From positions 1-64,000 of the forward strand of contig JAIEMT010000016.1 in the NCBI GenBank assembly GCA_019751945.1: a DNA stretch of 64,000 nucleotides, given 5' to 3'. Made by a program: the position numbers and the translations under genes. The stretch comes from a bacterium. Its GTDB lineage: Bacteria; Bdellovibrionota; UBA1018. Below the pieces are notes generated by a model, which saw only the letters and a list, made by a program, of their open reading frames with translations, was not told the DNA's origin and did not search any database. This document shows positions 34,547 through 42,281 of this stretch, one piece after another (the first letter of the stretch is position 1; each line of letters starts with the position of its first letter).

Positions 34547-35232
34547 TGGAATTCCAGCCCATTGGCTTTTTAAAAAGCTGCTACGAGGAAAAGTTTGGAA
34601 TTCCCCGGCAACCGGGGCTCGTACCTGAAGCGGATTCTTTCCTTACGTTGAAGGACCCGGCACTCCTCCAAGGCCTAGAAGAGTTTAGCCACGTCTGGGT
34701 GGTTTTTGTTTTTCACGATTTGAAAAAGTGGAACGAACGGCCCACGATTCGTCCGCCCCGCTTAGGAGGAAAGAAGCGGTTGGGGATTTTTGCAACGCGC
34801 ACTCCTCATCGGCCTAACCCCATTGGAATCTCAGCGGTGAAGCTGGAAAGAATTGATTGGAAGTCCCCGGGGGGGCCGACTTTGCATTTCTTGGGGGGAG
34901 ATTTTTTGGATGGCACTCCCGTACTCGACATCAAGCCCTACATCAAATACGCGGACTCCATTCCTCGAGCGTCGACCGGATGGCTCGTTACTGAGAAGGC
35001 CTCTTCAAAGAAAATCACACTCAGCGCCCGGGCAAAAAAACAGCTCGCCCACCTCCCTAAAAAGGAGGCCGCAGCCCTGAGCTCCCTCGCTCGAAAAACG
35101 ATTGCTCTAGATCCGCGGCCCCGAGTGGCCTCCCGGAAGCAGGAGTTCGGGATGCGTCTGAAGGGGCACAATATTCGCTGGAAGTACCACCTCAAATCCG
35201 TTGAAATTACTGAAGTTTTGCGCATTCCCTAG
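34546..35232 (+). CDS. trmO: tRNA (adenine-N6)-methyltransferase TrmO (TsaA/YaeB family)
   Basis: A 228-residue protein of the TsaA/TrmO family: FQPIGFLKSCYEEKFGIPRQ at the N-terminus, EEFSHVWVVFVFHDL, and the core FATRTPHRPNPIGISAVKLE, then GGDFLDGTPVLDIKPYIKYAD. TrmO methylates the N6-threonylcarbamoyl group at A37 of some tRNAs using SAM. The start at 34546 overlaps the preceding stop. The C-terminal ~60 residues (SARAKKQLAHLP onward) form the usual TrmO extension. Confidence 0.88.
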   Translation: MEFQPIGFLKSCYEEKFGIPRQPGLVPEADSFLTLKDPALLQGLEEFSHVWVVFVFHDLKKWNERPTIRPPRLGGKKRLGIFATRTPHRPNPIGISAVKLERIDWKSPGGPTLHFLGGDFLDGTPVLDIKPYIKYADSIPRASTGWLVTEKASSKKITLSARAKKQLAHLPKKEAAALSSLARKTIALDPRPRVASRKQEFGMRLKGHNIRWKYHLKSVEITEVLRIP

Positions 35233-35252
35233 AAACGGCGTATTATAATGAT

Positions 35253-35738
35253 ATGCGTCAAATCAGGGCCTTCTACGAGCTCATAGCGAAAGGGATACGG
35301 CTTCTAGCCGACCTGTTTCGATCAGGTGCCGACGCCAATCATCGATTCCTTGAATCCGAGCCCAGCTTTGACTCTAGCCCCCTGATTCCTCCATCCCGAC
35401 TTTTTCGACTCCCCCTCAACACTCAACTCCGCAAACTTTACACCGCGGTTGTGGATTTCGGATTTGAGATCGTTGAACAAAACTTAGGGGATCAAGAGTT
35501 CTTTTTCAGCGCAAATTCTGACGCTGCAAAGATTGATATTCACGGCACTCGCCGAGATCAACACTGGTTTGTCCGCATCACTTGGCTACCTACGGTGGCT
35601 CAATCTCGGGAAACCTACAGCCAAGCTCACTTTAGTTTGGCCAAGCTCACTCACGGTTTAGGATGGAAGGAATTCTGGATTGTTGAAGGCACTGCCCCTC
35701 AGCGCAAAAGCCGTTGGCAAAAAAATCGCGCCGCCTAG
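35253..35738 (+). CDS. Small unknown cytosolic protein
   Basis: A 161-residue protein with no signal peptide. Its C-terminal half (HWFVRITWLPTV, KLTHGLGWKEFWIVEG) looks like a compact alpha-beta domain; I do not recognise it. It follows trmO by 20 nt and precedes the EI24-like gene by 24 nt, so it is probably part of the same transcription unit. Confidence in its being a gene rests on codon continuity and packing. Confidence 0.55.
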   Translation: MRQIRAFYELIAKGIRLLADLFRSGADANHRFLESEPSFDSSPLIPPSRLFRLPLNTQLRKLYTAVVDFGFEIVEQNLGDQEFFFSANSDAAKIDIHGTRRDQHWFVRITWLPTVAQSRETYSQAHFSLAKLTHGLGWKEFWIVEGTAPQRKSRWQKNRAA

Positions 35739-35762
35739 TCCGACCTAAGATAAGATCAGGTC

Positions 35763-36509
35763 ATGACTTCCAGAATTCAATCGCTCGTCTATGGATTCAC
35801 ACTTCCGCTACTGGCTGCAAAGCTCATCGCGAGTAAGCCGAAACTCTTGTTATGGAGCCTGCTCCCAGCGTCCATTACTCTCTTTGCGTATCGATACGCT
35901 ATCGTAAAGATACAGGATTTTTTTAAGGGGATGCTCACTCACTATGTCACGCAATGGGGTTATTCACCCGATTCGTGGTGGATGTGGGTTCTTCAGGGAC
36001 TGACTCAGATTCTGCTCTTACTTGTCGGAGCACTGACCTTTTCTTTTGTTGCAGGAATTATCTCTTCGCCATTTAACGATTTTTTAGCTGAAAACGCAGA
36101 AGAATTTGCGGAGCCCCAATTACCTTCAGTGCCGCAAACCTCTTTTGGAACAAAAGTTCGTCTCATTGGAATTGATCTCGCAAAAACTCTGGTATCGGGT
36201 TCGGTGATGTTTTTTGCTATTTTGCTTTCATGGGTTCCCATTTTGAATTTCTTTGCGTTTGTCCTGACCTTCTTGCTGATTACTTTCCAGTACATCAGTT
36301 ATCCCCAAACTCGACGAGGAGTCGGCGTTAAGACGGGGTTAGGTTTTTTATGGAGCCACCTCTACGCCTGTGGAAGTTTCGGCTTCATCCTTTCCGTACT
36401 ATTCACCATTCCGATTCTTTCGGCGCTTTTCTTACCGGTAGCCGTGGTGGGAGGAACTCTGCTTTACGCTCGTGCTCAACGTGGAGCCGGGAGCTTCCAG
36501 CTGAAATGA
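35763..36509 (+). CDS. EI24/CysZ-like multi-pass membrane protein
   Basis: A 248-residue integral membrane protein with four to five hydrophobic segments. It carries the family pattern LVYGFTLPLLAAKLIAS near the start and FVAGIISSPFNDFLAENAE after the second membrane segment, as in the EI24/CysZ (DUF540) superfamily. CysZ proteins import sulfate; whether this one does is unknown. The stop overlaps the start of the next gene by 4 nt (ATGA). Confidence 0.75.
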   Translation: MTSRIQSLVYGFTLPLLAAKLIASKPKLLLWSLLPASITLFAYRYAIVKIQDFFKGMLTHYVTQWGYSPDSWWMWVLQGLTQILLLLVGALTFSFVAGIISSPFNDFLAENAEEFAEPQLPSVPQTSFGTKVRLIGIDLAKTLVSGSVMFFAILLSWVPILNFFAFVLTFLLITFQYISYPQTRRGVGVKTGLGFLWSHLYACGSFGFILSVLFTIPILSALFLPVAVVGGTLLYARAQRGAGSFQLK

Positions 36510-36817
36510 TGTTGGAAGAGAAAACCCTTTTCAAAAAGAAGTACTACGTCATGTTTGTTTTACAGTTCGCCGCGCTTCTCTTTGCTACGCGAAACTGGAT
36601 GCTCAGTTTTTTTACTACCCTTCCCATGACTGCATCTTGCGCCTGGATGATCGAATTCGGAGACGAAATCGGAGCGCGCACAGGGTACTGGAGTCGCGGC
36701 TTTCGGTGGATCGATCAACCCACTCCAGGAATCTTCGTAAAAGGTTTTGGCTGGTTGGGTTATTTGCTCATGCTAGTGATTCCATTCCTGAAACTTCTCA
36801 AGAAACACTCCCTCTGA
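36506..36817 (+). CDS. Small two-helix membrane protein, unknown
   Basis: A 103-residue protein with two hydrophobic segments (YYVMFVLQFAALLFATRNW and WLGYLLMLVIPFLKLL) separated by a polar stretch. It starts at ATG 36506 inside the ATGA overlap with the EI24-like gene, so both are probably made together. I do not recognise a family. Confidence 0.6.
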   Translation: MMLEEKTLFKKKYYVMFVLQFAALLFATRNWMLSFFTTLPMTASCAWMIEFGDEIGARTGYWSRGFRWIDQPTPGIFVKGFGWLGYLLMLVIPFLKLLKKHSL

Positions 36818-36823
36818 TTTGAG

Positions 36824-36875
36824 GCAAATCCTGCCGTGGGCAAGTCCTGCCCATCGAACTCCTTTTTAGGGAGTC
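36824..36875 (+). repeat. Tandem mini-hairpins before the lipoprotein gene
   Basis: GGCAAATCCTGCC (36824-36836) and GGGCAAGTCCTGCCC (36839-36853) are near-identical, each a small hairpin (GGCA/TGCC arms). A third hairpin, ACTCC/GGAGT (36859-36875), follows. They lie in the leader of the gene at 36904. The function is unknown; a regulator binding site array or short RNA structure is possible. Confidence 0.4.
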
Positions 36876-36903
36876 CGATGAGTTCTGCAGGAGAGCTCTG
36901 TCT

Positions 36904-37653
36904 ATGCCCACTTATTTCGTTTCAGGTGTGATGGCGATTGTGATTTCTTGGATCTGCGCGGGGGCTTTTTCAGGCTGCCGTTTCGGGAATAAGGAAGTCT
37001 ACCAAGAAAATCCGGACAAGATTTCGGGATTCTATCAGACTGCGCCTCACAACGTTCAGGCCTGTGCGGTACTCTCTTCAGCAACGACTTGTCAGCCCGC
37101 GACGGTCAATCACCTGCCGGATACTTTTACGCTGATCTTCTCAAATCCCGTCGCAATGGTTCAGAAGAAGATCGATTCTCCTGCCGGGTATTTTGCTCAC
37201 CTTCAAGGAGTGATGGGCGATCCGACCTATAAATATACTTTGGGAATTAATATTTTTAGCGACGGAACTTTAGGCAGCGATCAGCTCACCCAAGCGAGCA
37301 CCTACTGGCCGAGTAGCACCTGCACCTCGCAGATTTCCCTAGTAGAAGATGGGACCTACAAGATCTACGCAACTCCGATTGAGAACGCGAGCCTCGGTCT
37401 TCATATTAAGGGTGAGATTGCACTCAACGTTCAGTTGGCCGAAATTCTTGGAGATCAATGCGCGACCGCCCTCGCTCAGATGAAAGCCTGCTATTTAAAT
37501 GAAGCAGACTGCGGCGGAGCCAATGCTGCCGAAAACACAGACCGCCACCTTGACGTGGTGGCCCGTTTCGACAATTTCATTTCATTGAATGTGTTGAATG
37601 CCAACGATATTCCGAATTTGAAGGCGTTGGCTTATTCGGTCGACTATCAATAA
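36904..37653 (+). CDS. Predicted lipoprotein, unknown function
   Basis: A 249-residue protein with a hydrophobic N-terminus (VSGVMAIVISWICAGAF) and a lipobox FSGC near residue 25. The mature part contains Cys residues spaced along the chain (ACAVLSSATTCQP; SSTCTSQI; DQCATALAQMKACY; EADCGG), consistent with disulfides outside the cytoplasm. No known family is recognised. It is transcribed from its own leader with mini-hairpins and meets the next minus-strand gene tail to tail. Confidence 0.72.
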   Translation: MPTYFVSGVMAIVISWICAGAFSGCRFGNKEVYQENPDKISGFYQTAPHNVQACAVLSSATTCQPATVNHLPDTFTLIFSNPVAMVQKKIDSPAGYFAHLQGVMGDPTYKYTLGINIFSDGTLGSDQLTQASTYWPSSTCTSQISLVEDGTYKIYATPIENASLGLHIKGEIALNVQLAEILGDQCATALAQMKACYLNEADCGGANAAENTDRHLDVVARFDNFISLNVLNANDIPNLKALAYSVDYQ

Positions 37654-37664
37654 CGGGTCAGGCG

Positions 37665-37910
37665 CTACTCTTTCGCCTTCAGCAGATGATCGTTCGACTG
37701 GATGAAAGCGCTAATTTCATCGGTCATCCCGAGAAGCTTCAGCCACTGCTCCTTATATAAGGTAACCGGGAAGCGGCCGAGGCCGTAGAGGGAGACGCCT
37801 CCTTTTTCACTGACCTTCAAAGAGAGCCCCTTTGAGGAAGTTTTTTTAAGTGCAGCGTTCTCTGCGCGGAGACGTTCAAGTTCGGCCTTCATTTCATCTG
37901 GATTTGTCAT
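37665..37910 (-). CDS. Small coiled-coil protein with conserved YGLGRFPVTLYK motif
   Basis: From ATG 37910 the protein has 81 residues: a short coiled coil (EMKAELERLRAENAALKK) and a compact domain GLSLKVSEKGGVSLYGLGRF followed by PVTLYKEQWLKLLGM. I have seen this motif block in small uncharacterised proteins of several phyla but know no function for it. A longer open frame upstream lacks similarity to anything, so the shorter start is preferred. It is divergent from the RGG-rich gene. Confidence 0.65.
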   Translation of the reverse strand: MTNPDEMKAELERLRAENAALKKTSSKGLSLKVSEKGGVSLYGLGRFPVTLYKEQWLKLLGMTDEISAFIQSNDHLLKAKE

Positions 37911-37982
37911 AGTCCTGACAATTTCCCTAGCTCCAGAGCCATTGTCAAGTGAATGCGATTCTGGTACCCGTACGATCCATCT

Positions 37983-38612
37983 ATGAAAACTTTGACCCAA
38001 TTTACGTCGATTCAGCTCAAGAACGGAATTCAGAAGGCCACCGAGTTCACTACCGCAGGAAAAACGGCCGAAGAACTTCCAGTGGCAATGGGCGAAGAAT
38101 TCAAAATGGAAGGCGACAAGCTGAAGTTTTTCATGCACGCCATCGACGTCGTTAAAACTCGAGCAGATGGCTTGAAGCGCGTTGTAGTGTTGAATTTCGC
38201 GGAGACTGAGAAAATTCCGTCGAGTTATCAGAAACGCGATGAGAATCATTATCTCGCGGAATACTACCCCTCCTTAGAAAAGCCGGCGAAAGGTCGCGGC
38301 GGTCGCTTTGAAGGAAAAGGCGATGGAAAGCGGGGTAAGGGCCGCGGTGGAAAAGGCGGTCGAGGGGATAAGCGCGGTGGCGGTGGTCCTGGCCGAAATG
38401 ATCGCGGACGTGGACCTCGCGGACCCGGTGCTCCGGACGGGGCAAGCCCAGAAGCTCAAGCCGCCGCTGCCGGTGGTGAGGGCGGTGGGGATCGTCGGCC
38501 TCGTGGCAGAAGAAGACCGCCACGGGAGTTGAAGCCCTTGGGGCCTCCTCCTCCGATTCCGAAGCCTCGAGAAGATGCTCCCAAGCCCGAGCAAAAACCT
38601 GAAAACACATAA
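37983..38612 (+). CDS. Protein with RGG/GR-rich low-complexity tail, possible RNA binder
   Basis: A 209-residue protein. Residues 1-100 form a folded domain (FTSIQLKNGIQKATEFTT, LKRVVVLNFAETEKIPSSYQ). Residues about 102-150 are dense in Gly, Arg and Lys (GRGGRFEGKGDGKRGKGRGG) and resemble RGG boxes, which bind RNA or promote condensation. The end is proline-rich (PPPPIPKPRE). No family is recognised for the folded part. The same PPPIPKP word ends IF-3 at 52.5 kb. Confidence 0.7.
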   Translation: MKTLTQFTSIQLKNGIQKATEFTTAGKTAEELPVAMGEEFKMEGDKLKFFMHAIDVVKTRADGLKRVVVLNFAETEKIPSSYQKRDENHYLAEYYPSLEKPAKGRGGRFEGKGDGKRGKGRGGKGGRGDKRGGGGPGRNDRGRGPRGPGAPDGASPEAQAAAAGGEGGGDRRPRGRRRPPRELKPLGPPPPIPKPREDAPKPEQKPENT

Positions 38613-38763
38613 CTTTAGCAAGCGCGTTGACTCCAGACTCTGAGAAGGGTACGACAGCCAACCGATGTTGCGCTTTCTTCATCAATTCTTGAATCGATCA
38701 GGCGGTTATTCTCCGGCACCCGGATTCCCACAGGCTCTCCGAGTTTTAAAACGCGGTAGGGCG

Positions 38764-39021
38764 ATGCGGGTGATCTTCTTTTATCCGGGGGAAGAAGGCA
38801 CTTACGTTGATCAATCGGAAGTCACGCTTTACGAAAACGGAATCGTCCACATTAAGTCCAAAGAAGAAGAGAGCACCACTCACCTCCAAAACTGTGAGAT
38901 TCTCTGGAACTATGAACACGAAACCGACGAAAGAAATAACAAACTTCGATTACTCAAAACCAAAAACGAAGTTCGTGTTGCAGAAATGCCTGAAGGCGAA
39001 GGCGCTCCTCAGGGCCCTTAG
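38764..39021 (+). CDS. Small cytosolic protein preceding thiB, unknown
   Basis: I choose ATG 38764, giving 85 residues that begin MRVIFFYPGEEGTYVDQSEV; an ATG at 38665 would add 33 poorly ordered residues. The core VTLYENGIVHIKSKEEEST is a small beta domain. The gene overlaps the 5' end of thiB by about 47 nt in another frame, so the two may be coupled. Function is unknown. Confidence 0.6.
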   Translation: MRVIFFYPGEEGTYVDQSEVTLYENGIVHIKSKEEESTTHLQNCEILWNYEHETDERNNKLRLLKTKNEVRVAEMPEGEGAPQGP

Positions 39022-40045
39022 TTTTTCGGCGCTGATTTTTTCTTCGGCTGCCATTGCTGCGCCCAGAACTCTCACCGTTTACACTTACGATAGTTTCTTA
39101 GGAAAAGATGGCTTGGCGTCTTACGTGTCTGCCGAGTTTGAAAAAACTTGTGCGTGTAAGATTGAGTGGATTTCTGTGGGGGATGCTGGGCAACTCGTCA
39201 CCCGTCTTGAAATGGACAAAGCCCGTAAAGTTCCATCGGCGCATGTGATTGTAGGAATTGATCAAAATCTCTGGGAAAAACTGCGTTCTCAAGCCCAGCA
39301 GTGGGATGGGTGGAATCCAAAAAATTACGAAAAAATTCCGGCAGAGCTTCGTGTGGGAGGAAAGGGCGAAGGGTTTCTTCCGTTTGACTACGGCATTTAC
39401 ACTTTTCTTGCGAACCAGAAAGATTTGGCTGCTCAAAAGCTTACGCCCCCCAAATCGCTGAAAGATCTGACCAAGCCCGAATATCGAAAAACCTTTGTTT
39501 TGGAAGACCCTCGAACTTCTACTCCCGGCTTAGCCTTCCTTCATTATAGTTGGGCTGTCGTGGGCGAAAAAGATGCGCCCGACTATTGGAAGAAGCTCAG
39601 TAAAAATTGGTTGGCGCTCTCTCCGAGTTGGGATCAGGCCTACGGCTTATTTAGTCGAAGCGAAGCTGCCCTGGTTTGGACCTATCAGTCGAGCTTGGCC
39701 TATGAAAAGGAGAAGGGGCGGGGCAATCAGTGCCTCGTCGTGAAATTTAAAGAAGGGCATCCCATTCAAGTGGAAGGGGCTGCCATGTTGGCTTCTCGTT
39801 TGGGAAATGACGCCGAATCCCTTCGGTTGGCGAAGCAGTTCCTGGAATTCTTGCTCACTCCCACTGTTCAAAAGGAAGTGCCCAAGCGGAATTGGATGAT
39901 GCCGGTCGTTAAAGGAACGCCACTTCCGGGAAGTTTTCAGGGTCTTCCTCCATTAAAAATCCTGAAATCGGGCTCGTTATCGTTATATCCTGGCCCGCGA
40001 TGGGAAGAACTTCTCAGCCAGTGGCGAAGAGCCATCGAACAGTAG
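38975..40045 (+). CDS. thiB: Thiamine-type ABC transporter substrate-binding protein
   Basis: A periplasmic solute-binding protein. I place the start at GTG 38975, which gives a normal signal peptide (LQKCLKAKALLRALSFSALI, cleavage after AIAA); ATG 38912 is an alternative with an unusually long n-region. TLTVYTYDSFLGKDGLASYV and VIVGIDQNLW are the ThiB/TbpA pattern, and VEGAAMLASRLGN the C-terminal lobe. It binds thiamine or a phosphate ester for the permease that follows and overlaps its end by 46 nt. No TPP riboswitch is seen upstream. Confidence 0.78.
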   Translation: MLQKCLKAKALLRALSFSALIFSSAAIAAPRTLTVYTYDSFLGKDGLASYVSAEFEKTCACKIEWISVGDAGQLVTRLEMDKARKVPSAHVIVGIDQNLWEKLRSQAQQWDGWNPKNYEKIPAELRVGGKGEGFLPFDYGIYTFLANQKDLAAQKLTPPKSLKDLTKPEYRKTFVLEDPRTSTPGLAFLHYSWAVVGEKDAPDYWKKLSKNWLALSPSWDQAYGLFSRSEAALVWTYQSSLAYEKEKGRGNQCLVVKFKEGHPIQVEGAAMLASRLGNDAESLRLAKQFLEFLLTPTVQKEVPKRNWMMPVVKGTPLPGSFQGLPPLKILKSGSLSLYPGPRWEELLSQWRRAIEQ

Positions 40046-41619
40046 GCGCGGCAGCGAAGAAGTACGGTGCTCTCACCGTCACTTTTTTCGGAACCTATTG
40101 GGTTCTCTTTATTGCGATTCCGTTGGTGGCTCTGCTTCTCAATGTGCGCTTTCATGTCGGAAAATTTTTCGACCCGAGTATTCTCTCTCTCGTCAAAGTC
40201 ACTGCAGCCCAAGCCTCTTGGAGTACGGCACTTTCCGGAGTGGTGGGACTTTTTTTAGGAGTGGCCTGCTCGCGCCAGCGCCGTCTTCAACTGTTGCTGG
40301 CACTCCCATTTGCAATTTCCTCAACAGTAGTCGCGTACACCGTCATGGCTTGGTTCGGACGAAAAGGTTTTTTGCCCAGTTTTTTTGGGATCCAGTTGCC
40401 CTGGTTGTTTTCGATGAAGGCTGTCGTACTGGCTCACGTTCTCTTGAATGCCCCATGGATTGGATTCTTGGTGGCGGGGGCGATGGGAGAAGTTCCTCGA
40501 AGGGAAATGGAAGCGGCTCGCACGTTGGGAGCGAAGCCCGCACAGGTAGGATTGCACATTGTTTGGTCTCATATTGTTGAAGCTTGGGCGAGCGGACTGG
40601 TGCAAGTCTTTGCCCTTTGTGTGATGAGTTTTGCGATTGTGTTGATTTTAGGTGGCGGCCCCCCCAACGAAACTTTGGAAGTTTCGATTTACACGCATAT
40701 TCGATACGGCGCTCTGGATTTGGGGGGCGCAGTGGCGTCCGCGCTTTGGCAGTTGGTACTTACGCTGACTCCTTGGTTGCTTTTACTCTTTTACTGGAAT
40801 CGAACCGGAGTTCGACAGCTGCGGCGCGAGTTGGCGCCATTGAGTTTGAATGTTTCTAGAAAGTTTCACTTCTGGGACTGGATAGCAGCCGGTGCAGTGG
40901 CGCTCTTTTTCATTCCCTATCTTTGGATTTTCATTCAAACGGAAAGTAGTAAGTCCTTCACGGAATTTCTTTTTGGAGAGAATACTTGGGCCGAGTGGGT
41001 TCCATCGTTTCAGGTGAGTTTGAAGCTGGCGCTGAGTTCGGCGGTGATCACAGTGGCCGTTGCTCTGAGCGGCGTGGTTTCGGGAATCCTCTTTCCTCGT
41101 TTAGAAAAATGGAGCGCTGTTTTGCTTTCTTTTCCTGGGGGTGTTTCGACCCTCGTTTTGGCGCTGGGGTTTTGGTTGGCCTATTCCCGCTGGGTCGATC
41201 CTTTTGAGGGCAGTTGGTTGGCCATCGCCATTCTTCAGGCAACCGTATTTCTGCCGATTGCTCTCCGAATTTTTCGTCCTATTGCTTCTGCGGTTCAGTT
41301 TCATCGGATCGATGCTGCGCGAAGCCTGGGGGCCTCTCCATTGAGAGCCATTCGGTGGACGGAATTTTATCGGTGGAAGGGCCCCGTCTTCGCCGCTTTT
41401 GGAATGGCCGCAGGAGTTTCGTTGGGCGAGCTCGCGGCAGTGAGTTTTTTTTACAGTGAAAAACTGATCCCGCTTCCGCTTTTGATGAGTCGTTGGTTGA
41501 ATCGGTACCGATTCGATGACGCTCGGGGAATTTCAATTCTGCTCTTTTTAACTGCGACCGCGCTGGTTGCGTTGAGCACCTATTCGGGATTGAAGCCTCG
41601 AGAGAGAAGGTTCGCGTGA
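40000..41619 (+). CDS. thiP: ABC transporter permease, ThiP-like (two fused permease domains)
   Basis: A 539-residue inner-membrane protein with about 12 hydrophobic segments in two homologous halves. Each half has the EAA loop that docks the ATPase: AARTLGAKPAQVGLHI (first) and AARSLGASPLRAIRWTEF (second). This fused layout is typical of ThiP and iron(III) permeases of the FbpB type. With the ThiB-like binding protein upstream and the ATPase downstream overlapping by 4 nt, a complete importer is encoded. Thiamine is the most likely substrate. Confidence 0.83.
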   Translation: MGRTSQPVAKSHRTVGAAAKKYGALTVTFFGTYWVLFIAIPLVALLLNVRFHVGKFFDPSILSLVKVTAAQASWSTALSGVVGLFLGVACSRQRRLQLLLALPFAISSTVVAYTVMAWFGRKGFLPSFFGIQLPWLFSMKAVVLAHVLLNAPWIGFLVAGAMGEVPRREMEAARTLGAKPAQVGLHIVWSHIVEAWASGLVQVFALCVMSFAIVLILGGGPPNETLEVSIYTHIRYGALDLGGAVASALWQLVLTLTPWLLLLFYWNRTGVRQLRRELAPLSLNVSRKFHFWDWIAAGAVALFFIPYLWIFIQTESSKSFTEFLFGENTWAEWVPSFQVSLKLALSSAVITVAVALSGVVSGILFPRLEKWSAVLLSFPGGVSTLVLALGFWLAYSRWVDPFEGSWLAIAILQATVFLPIALRIFRPIASAVQFHRIDAARSLGASPLRAIRWTEFYRWKGPVFAAFGMAAGVSLGELAAVSFFYSEKLIPLPLLMSRWLNRYRFDDARGISILLFLTATALVALSTYSGLKPRERRFA

Positions 41620-42281
41620 AGACTCTCAAAGTTCAGAAACTCCGAAAAGAGATTGCAGATTTTGTTCTCGAAGCGGATTTCGAAGTACGTGAAGGCGAGC
41701 GAGCGGTGATTGTAGGAAGAAGTGGAAGTGGGAAAACCTCCCTTCTTCGATTGATCAGCGGCTTAGAAACCCCCAGCGATGCTCAGAGTTCAGTCAGTAT
41801 TGGTGGCGTTAATATTCTTTCCCTTCCTCCGGAGAAGCGAAACATCGGCTACGTTTTTCAAGACGACGCACTTTTTTCAACAATGAATGTCATCGACAAC
41901 GCGAGTTTTGGGCTTCGGATGAGAGGCATGGGCCGCAAGCAGCGAAATGATGAAGCGACTCACTGGCTCAAACTAGTGGGGTTGGCAGATCGGGCAAGAG
42001 ATCCGATTCACATTTTGTCTGGCGGGGAAAAGCAGCGTATTGCTTTTGTTCGGGCTCTGATTTGGAAACCCGACATCGTTTTATTAGACGAACCGTTTTC
42101 ATCCCTCGATGTGCAGCTGCGTGCCGCTATGCGGACCCAACTTTTGGACCTTCATAAGATGCATCCGGCGCCGATGGTGATGGTGACTCACGACCGTGAA
42201 GATTTAGCTGCTCTAGCAACGCAAGAGATTCGCCTGAGTGAATCGACCCTCGAAGGGAAGTCGGTGAGGCGCTTCTCATGA
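41616..42281 (+). CDS. thiQ: ABC transporter ATP-binding protein, ThiQ-like
   Basis: A 221-residue ABC ATPase with Walker A GRSGSGKTS, Q-loop FQDDALF, signature LSGGEKQRI, Walker B DIVLLDEPFSSLD and the switch histidine in MVTHDRED. It powers the importer formed with the two preceding genes. Gene overlaps on both sides (4 nt) show that the three and the downstream carbamoyltransferase are translated as one unit. Assignment to ThiQ rests on the operon. Confidence 0.85.
   Translation: MKTLKVQKLRKEIADFVLEADFEVREGERAVIVGRSGSGKTSLLRLISGLETPSDAQSSVSIGGVNILSLPPEKRNIGYVFQDDALFSTMNVIDNASFGLRMRGMGRKQRNDEATHWLKLVGLADRARDPIHILSGGEKQRIAFVRALIWKPDIVLLDEPFSSLDVQLRAAMRTQLLDLHKMHPAPMVMVTHDREDLAALATQEIRLSESTLEGKSVRRFS

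Noticed and set aside
35244-35249. Perfect TATAAT -10 box before the gene at 35253
   Set aside because: It is 3 nt from the ATG, so a transcript would start inside the start codon, and no -35 box lies at proper spacing.
38612-38700. TPP riboswitch upstream of thiB (CTCTGAGAAGGGTACGA looks like part of a THI box)
   Set aside because: Only the CTGAGA word fits; the conserved GAACCTGA and the 3' half are missing, and the position is before an unrelated small gene.
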